From NCBI RefSeq assembly GCF_030812255.1, contig NZ_JAUSSH010000002.1, positions 248,001 to 312,000 on the forward strand: a stretch of 64,000 nucleotides of DNA, given 5' to 3'. The stretch comes from Paeniglutamicibacter psychrophenolicus (GTDB taxonomy: Bacteria; Actinomycetota; Actinomycetes; Actinomycetales; Micrococcaceae). Numbering within the stretch: position 1 is the first letter of the stretch; each line of letters starts with the position of its first letter. Shown here piece after piece: positions 52,307 through 60,472 of this stretch. The notes beneath the pieces were generated by a model. The model made no database searches. It was not told where the DNA came from and saw nothing but the letters and a program-made list of their open reading frames with translations. A program made the translations under genes and the position numbers.

Positions 52307-53464
52307 TCATTGCTCGCCCGGGCGCCGTGGAGCGGCAAAGGTCGCCACCTTCGATGGGCGCAGCAGACGGTCGGGACGAAACGAATCAAATAGTGGCTCG
52401 GTGTTGCCGAATATTTCAGCGGCGACTCGCTCCCCCAGGAAGGGCGCGAGTGTCACGCCGCTATGCGTCGCGACGAGATAGAGCCACGGCTTGTCCACTG
52501 GAGCGCCAATGATACTCAGTCCATCGCGCGGGATTGCGCGCCGGGCTACTTGGATTTCGTCGATCCTTGCGCCTGATGTGTGACCCAGAATCTCACGAAG
52601 TCGATAAATGTATTCCTGCGCCAACGAAGAGTCCGCTGCCGGTTGACGACCAACTTCCGCAGTAGCGTCGAGGTCCAGCGCCTGAAGAATAAGTCGACCA
52701 CCCGGGGCTGGACGGACATTCAGTCGTGGACTTGTGAGCACGCGACTCAAGGACAACGGCAGGGGATTCGTCACTGCTAAGTATCCCATCGTGGGGTCGC
52801 CGGGACCCTGGAATTCGAGCATGAACGGTGGGAGTCCAGCCAGACGTGCAATCTCATTGGTCCACCGGCCGGTGGCGCTGACAACCCGGTCGACCAACAT
52901 CGAATTGCCGTCGTCCAAGCCGAGTAGACAGCCCCCATCTTGCGGTTCCAAAGATTGCACTTCAACGGGTGACAAGAACGTGACTCCGAGTGATACAGCC
53001 CCTTCCAGTCTCTTTTCAACGTAGCAGACAGGGTCAATGTGTGCCTCGAGGGGGTAAAATGCCGTCGTTGACTCTCCACCGGGCAGCAGTAGGTCGGGAA
53101 TCAGTTGAATCGTTTGTTTCACATCAGGAAGCTCGGTGATATAGCCAAGACTGGCCAGACGCTTCAGCCGCTGCTGAAGTTCCTTACGGTGCTCCGAATC
53201 GACGGCCAGCTCAACATGGCCGGTGGGGTGGAACCATTCGCCGTCACTGGCTGCGAGTTTGTGGTGCGCATGCATGCCGGCTAGGTTCAATTCGTAATAC
53301 GCGTCTGGGTGTTTGTTGTTCGAATTCACCCAGGCAAATGACGTGGAGGAAGTACCGCTGCCAGCAGGGTTTCGGTCCAAAAGGACCACTTCGGCTCCGC
53401 GGGATGCCAACTCGGCGGCTATGGAGACTCCGACTATTCCGGCACCGACTACAGCTATCTTCAT
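52307..53464 (-). CDS. FAD-dependent amino acid oxidase/dehydrogenase (DadA/glycine oxidase family) A
   Basis: 385-residue flavoprotein of the D-amino acid oxidase superfamily. It begins MKIAVVGAGIVGVSIAAELA (GxGxxG FAD motif) and EVVLLDRNPAGSGTSSTSFA. The C-terminal FAD segment is IPRDGLSIIGAPVDKPWLYL then ATHSGVTLAPFLGERVAAEI. It probably oxidises a D-amino acid, an N-substituted amino acid or an opine. It is the last gene of a minus-strand pair with the GntR regulator, and its product is similar in kind but not closely to the oxidase at 57820. Confidence 0.82.
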   Translation of the reverse strand: MKIAVVGAGIVGVSIAAELASRGAEVVLLDRNPAGSGTSSTSFAWVNSNNKHPDAYYELNLAGMHAHHKLAASDGEWFHPTGHVELAVDSEHRKELQQRLKRLASLGYITELPDVKQTIQLIPDLLLPGGESTTAFYPLEAHIDPVCYVEKRLEGAVSLGVTFLSPVEVQSLEPQDGGCLLGLDDGNSMLVDRVVSATGRWTNEIARLAGLPPFMLEFQGPGDPTMGYLAVTNPLPLSLSRVLTSPRLNVRPAPGGRLILQALDLDATAEVGRQPAADSSLAQEYIYRLREILGHTSGARIDEIQVARRAIPRDGLSIIGAPVDKPWLYLVATHSGVTLAPFLGERVAAEIFGNTEPLFDSFRPDRLLRPSKVATFAAPRRPGEQ

Positions 53465-53554
53465 TCTGTGACCATCCTTGGATCTGTTGGTTATACGGCT
53501 GTCCCGGGGTTGAGAATAGGAACCGTTCTGCGGCGCTGGAGTGGAAAATTTATG

Positions 53555-53586
53555 GAGACCAAAAGGAATCTCTTCGTTTTGGTCTC
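53555..53586 (-). terminator. Hairpin after the GntR gene
   Basis: Perfect 10-bp stem GAGACCAAAA / TTTTGGTCTC with a 12-nt loop, 7 bp after the GntR stop. It may reduce read-through into the oxidase gene. Confidence 0.55.
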
Positions 53587-53592
53587 GGACGT

Positions 53593-54288
53593 CTACCTTC
53601 GCTGAACCTGGGAGTGATGCTCTTTTACTATGGCGGGAATCTTCGAGACGTCTTGGGCCTCTAGGATATTCAGGATGTTAGCGTGGAGGCGCACCCGTTT
53701 ATGGTGGTAGATCGACATTTCCGTGTTTTCGGGCCAAGTCAGACGTGCTACCCGTGACTCGATGAAATCGAGAAGTCCGCAGTACGTGCTGGTCAGAATC
53801 TGGTTTTTGGATATCCTGCCGATCCGGCGGTGAAACTCGATCCCAATATTCAGGAACGAGACTTCGTCGCCGCAAGCGTCTTCTAGGAGTTTGAGGAGTC
53901 GGCGGACGTCTTTCAGGTCCGCTTCGGTGCGAAACTTTGCCGCCTCCTCCAGGATCATTGACTCGAGGTGGTCGCGAACAGCTACGGCATCGGCTACGCT
54001 GTCAGGCTCTTCGCCAACTGCCACCAAGAACCGATCAAGCTCTCGATCCAGATTGATCTGGGCGGCGAAAACCCCGCCTTTGGGCCCGGGCTTCACAGTG
54101 ATCCGGCCGCGGTCCAACAAGAGCTTGATGGCTTCGTTGATCGTTGCTCGGGCTGCGCCAAAGTGTCCTTGAAGCTCGGCTTTAGTGGCGATGTGATCTC
54201 CGGGCCTCAAATTTCGTCCGCGAATCAACCGCTCGATTTCTTTGGCGACTTCGGTGGCGCGTGATGTCTGGGCGAATTGGAATGAAAT
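53593..54288 (-). CDS. GntR-family (FadR subfamily) repressor of the ABC/oxidase genes, unusual start
   Basis: The winged helix reads TSRATEVAKEIERLIRGRNL, then ELQGHFGAARATINEAIKLL; the FCD effector domain follows with FLNIGIEFHRRIGRI and HANILNILEAQD, carrying the usual His residues. A TTG start at 54228 would cut off the first helix of the DNA-binding domain. Homology clearly continues upstream, yet there is no ATG, GTG or TTG in frame between 54228 and the upstream TAG. An ATT at 54288 lies 8 bp after AGGGAAGG and may be the real, rare start. It is divergent from the ABC operon, which has a palindrome over its transcription start. Confidence 0.75.
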   Translation of the reverse strand: MSFQFAQTSRATEVAKEIERLIRGRNLRPGDHIATKAELQGHFGAARATINEAIKLLLDRGRITVKPGPKGGVFAAQINLDRELDRFLVAVGEEPDSVADAVAVRDHLESMILEEAAKFRTEADLKDVRRLLKLLEDACGDEVSFLNIGIEFHRRIGRISKNQILTSTYCGLLDFIESRVARLTWPENTEMSIYHHKRVRLHANILNILEAQDVSKIPAIVKEHHSQVQRR

Positions 54289-54425
54289 GGTTCGAACCTT
54301 CCCTCTGTGGCCTTCTAAGCAGCGGATGTCTGGTCGCTATTAAGCATAATCAAAGTAATTGACTGTAGCCTCTCATAGTTCTCAGCATATGGCATGAGGC
54401 GTCATGTAATGCGAAGAATTAATGC

Positions 54426-54475
54426 TTGACAGTGGTCTGCCTCACACGTAGATTGTATCTAATGGTTACAACCAT
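54426..54475 (+). promoter_or_regulatory. Strong promoter of the ABC operon with GntR operator
   Basis: Perfect -35 TTGACA (54426-54431), 17-bp spacer, -10 TAGATT (54449-54454). The palindrome ATGGTT-AC-AACCAT at 54462-54475 covers the expected start of transcription, a repressor position. It contains TGGT-N4-ACCA, close to FadR-family sites. Confidence 0.7.
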
Positions 54476-54595
54476 TGTCGAGATACTCGTCATTGGTGAG
54501 TGACGTTGCAACGAATATTCGAGCCCCAAATCATGAGCACCGCGCTCCTTGTGTCCAGTATTTTTTCCGTCCAATTTCCATTTTCGGGAGCTAGC

Positions 54596-55576
54596 ATGCA
54601 AGTCTCCATCACTGATTCTGACAGCAATCTCGTCACCGATGAGTCGCGAGCCTCCGCCGCCCTTCCCATTGGGAAACGAGCGAGCACAGCACGTTGGATC
54701 AGCTACATCTTGGCTATCTATGTGGTAGTCCTAGCCCTAGAGTTCTTCGTCTTCAACCGTAACTGGCACTGGGACACGGTCTTTTCCTATATGTTCAGCC
54801 AACAAATCATGATCGGCCTTGGCAATACGATCTTGCTGACTATCTTTTCCTGTGTTCTTGGTTTGATCTTCGGCATCATGGCCGTCTGGGCGAGGCTCTC
54901 GAATCTCTGGGTACTCCGTACCGCTGCCGGACTTTACATCTGGGTCGTTCGTGCCACACCACTCTTGGTCATTTTGCTAATGATCTTTTTCCTTGGTGCG
55001 TTGGTGCCAACCTTGGGCATCGGACTCCCGTTCCTGGAACCGCTAGTCGAGACGCCTACTAACCAAGTCATCACTCGCTTCACAGCAGCGGTCCTAGGGC
55101 TCTCCCTGTACTTGGGAGGAAAGTCGGCGGAAGTTCTCCGGTCCGGCGTAATTTCTATCGACTCGGGGCAGTTCGAAGCTTGCAAGGCTCTGGGGATTTC
55201 ACAGTTCAATGCCTACCTTCGGATCATCGGCCCTCAGATCATCCGCGTCATCACGCCCTCGATGGCCAACGAGCTCATCACGATGTTCAAGAATACGTCG
55301 TTGGTGTCGGTCATCGGTTTTGCTGAGTTGCTGACCACAGTTGAGCTGATCTACTCACGCAACTTCAAGACCATTCCACTGCTCATGGTCGCGGTGCTTT
55401 GGTACCTCGTCTTGACTAGCCTTGCCATGTACGGACAAGCGCGGCTCGAGAAACGCTTCGGGCGCGGATTCAACCGACGGGTTGGCCTCAGCCCCGCTGT
55501 GGAACAGCAGGCGACAGAGATGGTCGTTCTGGATGAACAAACAGAGACTCAGACTTCGCGAGGAGAAGGAAGATGA
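54596..55576 (+). CDS. Amino acid ABC transporter permease
   Basis: 326-residue inner-membrane permease of the polar amino acid (HisMQ/GlnP) class. It has five to six hydrophobic segments starting ARWISYILAIYVVVLALEFF. The permease motif region is LGLSLYLGGKSAEVLRSGVI to GPQIIRVITPSMANELI (the EAA loop that contacts the ATPase), then VIGFAELL. The start ATG 54596 has GGGAG upstream; the longer frame from 54500 lacks one. The N-terminal ~30 and C-terminal ~45 residues are long polar tails, longer than usual. Its stop overlaps the ATPase start (ATGA). Confidence 0.88.
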   Translation: MQVSITDSDSNLVTDESRASAALPIGKRASTARWISYILAIYVVVLALEFFVFNRNWHWDTVFSYMFSQQIMIGLGNTILLTIFSCVLGLIFGIMAVWARLSNLWVLRTAAGLYIWVVRATPLLVILLMIFFLGALVPTLGIGLPFLEPLVETPTNQVITRFTAAVLGLSLYLGGKSAEVLRSGVISIDSGQFEACKALGISQFNAYLRIIGPQIIRVITPSMANELITMFKNTSLVSVIGFAELLTTVELIYSRNFKTIPLLMVAVLWYLVLTSLAMYGQARLEKRFGRGFNRRVGLSPAVEQQATEMVVLDEQTETQTSRGEGR

Positions 55577-56388
55577 ACCAGGCACAGGTTGCCACCCGCA
55601 TTCCAACAGAGGAAACGCTGCAGAGGCCAATCCTCGAACTTGTGGGAATCCAGAAACACTTTGGTAGCTTTCATGCCCTGAAGGATGTGAATCTTTCGGT
55701 CCAAGCAGGATCGGTTACCTGCATCGTGGGACCGTCGGGCTCCGGCAAAAGCACGCTGCTTCGAAGCATCAATATGCTGGAAGCGATCGACGGCGGCGCC
55801 ATTTATTTCAAGGGCGAGATGATTGGCCAAGAAGTGGTGAGGCGTCGTCGTGTGCCGGTATCCGCCCGCAAAGCACGCCAGCAGGTGCTTAATTTCGGCA
55901 TGGTGTTCCAAGGATTCAATCTCTTTCCGAACCTGACAGCACAAGAAAACGTCATGGTGGGTCCGCGACTGGTACGCGGCACCGATAAGCGCCAGGCCGC
56001 CGAGCGCGCAGCCCTCTTGCTGGACAGTGTCGGTCTCAAGAACAAAGGAGCCAACTATCCAAGTGAGCTTTCGGGTGGACAGAAGCAACGAGTTGCCATT
56101 GCCCGGGCCCTGGCCATGGATCCTGAGATTCTGCTTTTTGATGAACCCACCAGTGCGTTGGATCCCGAGCTTGTTGGTGAAGTCTTGGCCGTGATGAAGG
56201 AGTTGGCCGAACGCGGATCCACGATGATTATCGTTACGCATGAGATGAAGTTTGCTCGTGACGTCGCCGACGAGGTCATCATGATGGCCGACGGGCAGAT
56301 CGTTGAAAGAGGCTTGGCCTCCACTATTTTTACCAATCCCCGAACAGAACGCGCGCGGTCGTTCTTCTCCTCGATTTCCAAGCAGTGA
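55573..56388 (+). CDS. Amino acid ABC transporter ATP-binding protein
   Basis: 271-residue ATPase of the GlnQ/HisP class. Walker A is VGPSGSGKSTLLR (residues ~55-67), the Q-loop is GMVFQGFNLFPN, the signature is ELSGGQKQRVAIARAL, Walker B is ILLFDEPTSALDPE and the H-loop His is in VTHEMKFARDVAD. It has an insertion RRRRVPVSARKARQQV before the Q-loop. Overlap of 4 bp with the permease and 66 bp to the binding protein shows a single operon. Confidence 0.9.
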   Translation: MNQAQVATRIPTEETLQRPILELVGIQKHFGSFHALKDVNLSVQAGSVTCIVGPSGSGKSTLLRSINMLEAIDGGAIYFKGEMIGQEVVRRRRVPVSARKARQQVLNFGMVFQGFNLFPNLTAQENVMVGPRLVRGTDKRQAAERAALLLDSVGLKNKGANYPSELSGGQKQRVAIARALAMDPEILLFDEPTSALDPELVGEVLAVMKELAERGSTMIIVTHEMKFARDVADEVIMMADGQIVERGLASTIFTNPRTERARSFFSSISKQ

Positions 56389-56453
56389 TTGTTTGCGCTC
56401 CAAAGCGCGGACTACGTGCACTTTCGCAAGAGAACCATATTTTAGGAGTCAAC

Positions 56454-57368
56454 ATGAAACGAATCAATCTGGTGCTAGGCCTATCCGTCGTTGCGGCATT
56501 GTCGTTCACTAGCTGCGCAAACCCGGTTGAGGAACCAGCAGGTGCAGGAAGCAGTGCGAAGGTCGAAGCGCCTCGGTATGAAGCCGACCCGGAACTTGTC
56601 GCTATGCTCCCGCAAAATCTCCAAGATGGCGGCACGTTGTCCGTTGGCGTCAACCCCGACGTACCACCGATGAAGTTTACGGATGCGGAAGGCAACATTA
56701 CGGGCTTGGCGCCACAGTTGGTCCAAGCAGCGGCGGACTTGCTCGGGTTGGATACTGAGATGGAACTTACCGACTTCGACGCGCTCATTCCGGGCTTAGA
56801 GTCCGGCCGGATTGACGTGGTTGCCTCGATCGGCGACTTCAAGGAACGCCAGGAGAAGGCGACTTTCATCGATATTCTTAACGCAAGCACCTCGATCCTT
56901 GCGGCCAAGAGTTACCAGTCGGATTCAGTCGAACTTAGCGATCTTTGCGGGGAACGCATTGGATACGTCAAGGGCACTCAGCAGCAGGGGCTCCTCGAAG
57001 ACGTTTCCAAGGGCTGCGTGGAAGACGGGAAACCGGAGGTGCAAAGCACAAGCTATTCTGACGGCGGTACCTCAATCCTCGCGGTAACAAGTGGGCAGGC
57101 AGACGGGACTTGGATCGATACGCCGCCCGTCCTTTATAACGTCTCGCAGAACCCCGAGACATTCAAGAAGATCTACACTTCCCCGAAGCCGATCCTCTAC
57201 GGGACGGTCTTCAACAAGAAGGATGTCAAGCTGCAGGAAGCTTTCCGAGCTGCTCTTTTCAAGATTGTTGAAAAGGGAGACTACGCCAAGTTGCTTGAAG
57301 GTTATGGCGTGAGTGATCTGGCCCTTCCGGACTTCCCGATCAATGGTGGCGGTCCCGCCAACGGCTAG
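56454..57368 (+). CDS. Amino acid ABC transporter substrate-binding lipoprotein
   Basis: 304-residue family 3 solute-binding protein. A lipoprotein signal MKRINLVLGLSVVAALSFTS ends at Cys21. The ligand domain begins TLSVGVNPDVPPMKFTDAEG near residue 63; D-D-x-L-type helix FDALIPGLESGRIDVVASIG near 105 follows. The paired Cys near residues 163 and 184 may form a disulfide. The substrate is unknown; the two adjacent amino acid oxidases suggest a D-amino acid, N-modified amino acid or opine. Confidence 0.87.
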   Translation: MKRINLVLGLSVVAALSFTSCANPVEEPAGAGSSAKVEAPRYEADPELVAMLPQNLQDGGTLSVGVNPDVPPMKFTDAEGNITGLAPQLVQAAADLLGLDTEMELTDFDALIPGLESGRIDVVASIGDFKERQEKATFIDILNASTSILAAKSYQSDSVELSDLCGERIGYVKGTQQQGLLEDVSKGCVEDGKPEVQSTSYSDGGTSILAVTSGQADGTWIDTPPVLYNVSQNPETFKKIYTSPKPILYGTVFNKKDVKLQEAFRAALFKIVEKGDYAKLLEGYGVSDLALPDFPINGGGPANG

Positions 57369-57819
57369 ACCTCCTCGAGGCGCAACTCGTGAGCGTCCGA
57401 GTCAAAGCCACAAGGCAAGGACTTGGGCCCTCGCCGAGCTTCATGTTTCACTCAGCTTCACGGCGGCGGCCAGTGGCGACACGAGGGCTTGAACGAACTC
57501 ACAGGTAGCAACAGGCAGGTTTCCCCATGCCCTTGTTTCAGGCAGCCGGTAGCGCTCGATGCTGAACGATGGGTCTAACCCGGTGCAGGAACCGAACTTC
57601 GCAGATGACTCAGCAAACTGAAGCAGCAGCAGCATGAAGCCGTCAAAATGATAAGCCTAGTGGCTATGAAGGGTCCAGGATACTGCGACCTTGGATTCGT
57701 GCCTAAAGTATTTCCTGCCACAGATCTGGTGCGTTGCACGCACGCCGCAAAATCCGACGTCTTCCAGGTGCCCGCAAAATTGACGGGCACTTCTAAAACA
57801 CAGAAAGAGGCAGATCCAA
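57369..57819. other. Gap before second oxidase
   Basis: 450 bp without a convincing gene. A short open frame at 57648-57860 has no ribosome binding site and runs into the oxidase gene. A small hairpin GTGCCCG / CGGGCAC lies at 57768-57790, 30 bp before the oxidase start. Confidence 0.4.
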
Positions 57820-59067
57820 ATGAACGTCACGGTAATTGGGGGCGGCATCATTGGTCTTTGTAGTGCTTACAGTTTAGCCAAGGCAGGCCATGAAGTGACA
57901 GTCATCGATAGCCAGGTTTGCGGGCAGGGGGCCTCTCGCGGGAATGCAGGATGGATCGTTCCCGCTTTGTCTGCTCCGTTCAATAGCCCAGGTGCCATTG
58001 AAGACGCCATCAAGTCGATGTTCCATCCACACGGGGCCACGCGCTTCCAAACGTTTCCTCACTGGGATTTCCTGAAGTGGGCTGCACTCTTCTACCGCAA
58101 TAGTTCTCGGTCGGAGTCTGCGACAGCCAGGCGTGCACTCCTTGGGTTGAATGCCCAGACATTCGATCTCTTTGGGTCACTGCGCGCCGAGATCAAAATG
58201 GAAGTCCACGACGACGGCTTGCTTCTGCCGTTCCGGACGGACAGCGAGATTGAGAATTTCTTGGTTTCATTTGAAAAAGGCCGTGAGGCAGGGAACATGG
58301 GCAAAATTAGTGTTTTGGGCTCAGAGAAACTTCAGGATCTTGAACCCGCTCTCGACCCACGGCTTGCCGGAGGTATCCACCTTACCGACGAAAAGAGCGT
58401 GCGACCCGAAACGTTTACGGCGGGACTGTCCGCGTGGCTACACAATGCCGGCGTAAAAATTATTGAGCACCGGCTTGTTCATCGACTGGAGCAACGTCCA
58501 GGCGGTTGGTCTCTTGAGACGGACAGTGGCCGTATGGAAACACAACAGGTGGTCGTGGCGGCCGGCTCTGAGACGGCAAGGCTCCTTCGCACCGCGGGCG
58601 TCAAGCTACTGATGGAACCGGGCCGTGGCTGCAGTGTCACCATCAGCGGCGGGCCGAGCCTAAGACAACCGATCAAATTGAACGAAGCCAGGGTAGCCTG
58701 CACGCCGTTCGAAGGCGGAACACGCTATGTTGGAACTTTTGATTTTGCTGGCCATAAGCGCCCCGCTTCCCTGCGTCGAATGCAAAGCGTCATCCACGAA
58801 GCTTCGGACTTCATTCCTGCTTTGAAGGAACTAACGATCAAGAAAGCTGACGTTTGGAGCGGGGTGCGCACCAGCACGCCGGACAGCGTCCCCTACATTG
58901 GGGCGGTTCCAGGACGGAATGGACTCGTCGTTGCTACCGGTCATGGGACCCTCGGACTGACTTTGGCTCCCGTCACCGGAGACGCAGTCGCAATGATCGT
59001 TGGCAACGAGCCGCTGCCTGTACATATTCGGGCTTGCGCAGTGGACCGTCCCCAAGTGCGGTTCTAG
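57820..59067 (+). CDS. dadA: FAD-dependent D-amino acid dehydrogenase-like oxidase B
   Basis: 415 residues, the length of DadA. It begins MNVTVIGGGIIGLCSAYSLA (FAD motif) then VIDSQVCGQGASRGNAGWIV, and ends with DVWSGVRTSTPDSVPYIGAV and ATGHGTLGLTLAPVTGDAVA, all typical of the DadA branch. It probably deaminates D-amino acids to keto acids and passes electrons to the respiratory chain. AAAGAGGCAG precedes the ATG. It follows the ABC transporter on the same strand and was probably acquired with it. The 3' end abuts the MITE-like element. Confidence 0.85.
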   Translation: MNVTVIGGGIIGLCSAYSLAKAGHEVTVIDSQVCGQGASRGNAGWIVPALSAPFNSPGAIEDAIKSMFHPHGATRFQTFPHWDFLKWAALFYRNSSRSESATARRALLGLNAQTFDLFGSLRAEIKMEVHDDGLLLPFRTDSEIENFLVSFEKGREAGNMGKISVLGSEKLQDLEPALDPRLAGGIHLTDEKSVRPETFTAGLSAWLHNAGVKIIEHRLVHRLEQRPGGWSLETDSGRMETQQVVVAAGSETARLLRTAGVKLLMEPGRGCSVTISGGPSLRQPIKLNEARVACTPFEGGTRYVGTFDFAGHKRPASLRRMQSVIHEASDFIPALKELTIKKADVWSGVRTSTPDSVPYIGAVPGRNGLVVATGHGTLGLTLAPVTGDAVAMIVGNEPLPVHIRACAVDRPQVRF

Positions 59068-59076
59068 CCCAGCTGT

Positions 59077-59288
59077 TTCTCTAATGGATAGTGGCAAGCC
59101 TGAGGCTGGCTGCCAGACTTGACCCACATGGGCCGGGCGTGACTCGATCTATTTCTGACCTGCTTGGAGGCAGTGTCTTTCTCATCACTTGTCCGCCCAA
59201 CCCATGGGGGCCAGTCTGGCTCGCACGGTGGCCTGATAGAAGATTGTCCGTCCCTCGGAACCCCCGCGGGATGTGACTCGTTAGAGAA
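59077..59288. mobile_element. MITE-like 212-bp element, copy 1
   Basis: Starts TTCTCTAA and ends TTAGAGAA (8-bp terminal inverted repeats). It is identical to the inverted copy at 60087-60298 except for one base. It has no real gene and is inserted within the IS110 gene, nine bases after the dadA stop codon. Confidence 0.75.
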
Positions 59289-60020
59289 TTGCCTCGGCCC
59301 GATCCCATAGAGGTCCAGCAGGCCGGCAGCCATCAGGCCAACGACCTCCTGCAATTGCTGGTGGTTCGATACGAGCTGGGCATGGAACGGGCGGATTGCA
59401 GTGGCCAGCCGCGTGGCCTCGGCGCGGGCGATCCTTATCGACAGGTCGTCGTCGCGGCGGGCATGCCAACGGCTGACCATCAGGACCTGCTCATCGGTGA
59501 GGGCATGGCGGGCGTCGACGCCCAGGTCCATGGTCCGCAGCATGGAGGTGAGCATCAGCCGGTCGGCGGTCCCCTGTCGTTCCATGACGGTCCGGGCGTT
59601 GAGCAGGATCCGCAGGGCCTCGCGGTTGCCCTCGGCCCGGGGATCCAGCAGGGCCTCAACTTGGTCGCCGAGCACCGTGCGGGCAGCTGCCAGGGCGTCA
59701 ATATCGTCAGATTTGCCGCGTCCCGCACGCGAGGTCCGGCGCGGTGGACGCACCTCGCAAAGGTCCAGTTCCGTGGTTCGCAGGGCACGGGTCAGCCCGG
59801 CGCCGTAGGAGTTGGTGCCCTCGATCGCCACCAGAGTCCTGCCCGGTTCACTGCGCCGGTCGATCCAAGCGATGGCCCGTTTGAGGCCCGGTCCGCTGGT
59901 GGGGAACGTGGCGGTATCCACAAGGCTGCCGGTGGCTGCCACGAGGATGGCGTAAGTGTTGGTGCGGGCGTGGGTGTCCACTCCGACGATGTTCGTGTAT
60001 TTTTCCCGGACTGCACTCAT
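59289..60020 (-). pseudogene. Truncated IS110-family transposase
   Basis: The N-terminal ~243 residues of an IS110 transposase/recombinase. It starts MSAVREKYTNIVGVDTHART with the DEDD-type RuvC-like core (VDTHA, AIEGTNSYG, RGKSDDIDALAAAR). The protein reaches LDLYGIGPR at the start of the Tnp20 domain, then runs into the MITE-like element. The C-terminal domain with the catalytic serine is absent from the window, so the gene is dead. Only ~66 bp of its upstream region remain before the second MITE copy, so most of the left end, where IS110-type elements encode their bridge RNA, is also missing. Confidence 0.82.
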
Positions 60021-60086
60021 GGCAGTGGCTTCCTTCCCAAGATGGGAGGATGGTCGGCCAGCCGGGGTGGGATCGCGCCGAGGCCA

Positions 60087-60298
60087 TTCTCTAACGAGTC
60101 ACATCCCGCGGGGGTTCCGAGGGACGGACAACCTTCTATCAGGCCACCGTGCGAGCCAGACTGGCCCCCATGGGTTGGGCGGACAAGTGATGAGAAAGAC
60201 ACTGCCTCCAAGCAGGTCAGAAATAGATCGAGTCACGCCCGGCCCATGTGGGTCAAGTCTGGCAGCCAGCCTCAGGCTTGCCACTATCCATTAGAGAA
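60087..60298. mobile_element. MITE-like 212-bp element, copy 2 (inverted)
   Basis: Reverse-complement copy of 59077-59288 with one difference. The same 16-bp flank GGGATCGSGCCGAGGC (S = C here, G at copy 1) occurs two bases from the inner end of both copies. Confidence 0.75.
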
Positions 60299-60472
60299 AT
60301 AGGCCAAATGCCTATATGGCAGGATTCCGGGCCCAAGTGGCCTGATTCTTACCGCTTTAATGGTCGACTTAAAGTTGACGAAACACAGCCGGCCCCACCG
60401 CTGCCCAAAAACACCGCACCACCAAAAAACTGGGATTCAGCCAGCCCCAACCGGATCGGTGGATCAAGGCCA
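60299..60472. other. Spacer between MITE and IS982
   Basis: 174 bp, no gene. Slightly lower GC than the rest of the window. Confidence 0.4.

Noticed and set aside
52156-52389. 77-codon open frame on the minus strand with Lys/Thr-rich end
   Set aside because: Overlaps the 3' end of the oxidase gene and has no recognisable domain; possibly a remnant tail, not supportable as a gene.
57648-57863. 71-codon open frame before the second oxidase
   Set aside because: No ribosome binding site and it overlaps the oxidase start in another frame.
58990-59300. Reading the IS110 frame through to 59064 as a complete 318-aa transposase
   Set aside because: The last ~75 codons are MITE sequence, also present in the second copy outside the gene; the Tnp20 domain is absent.
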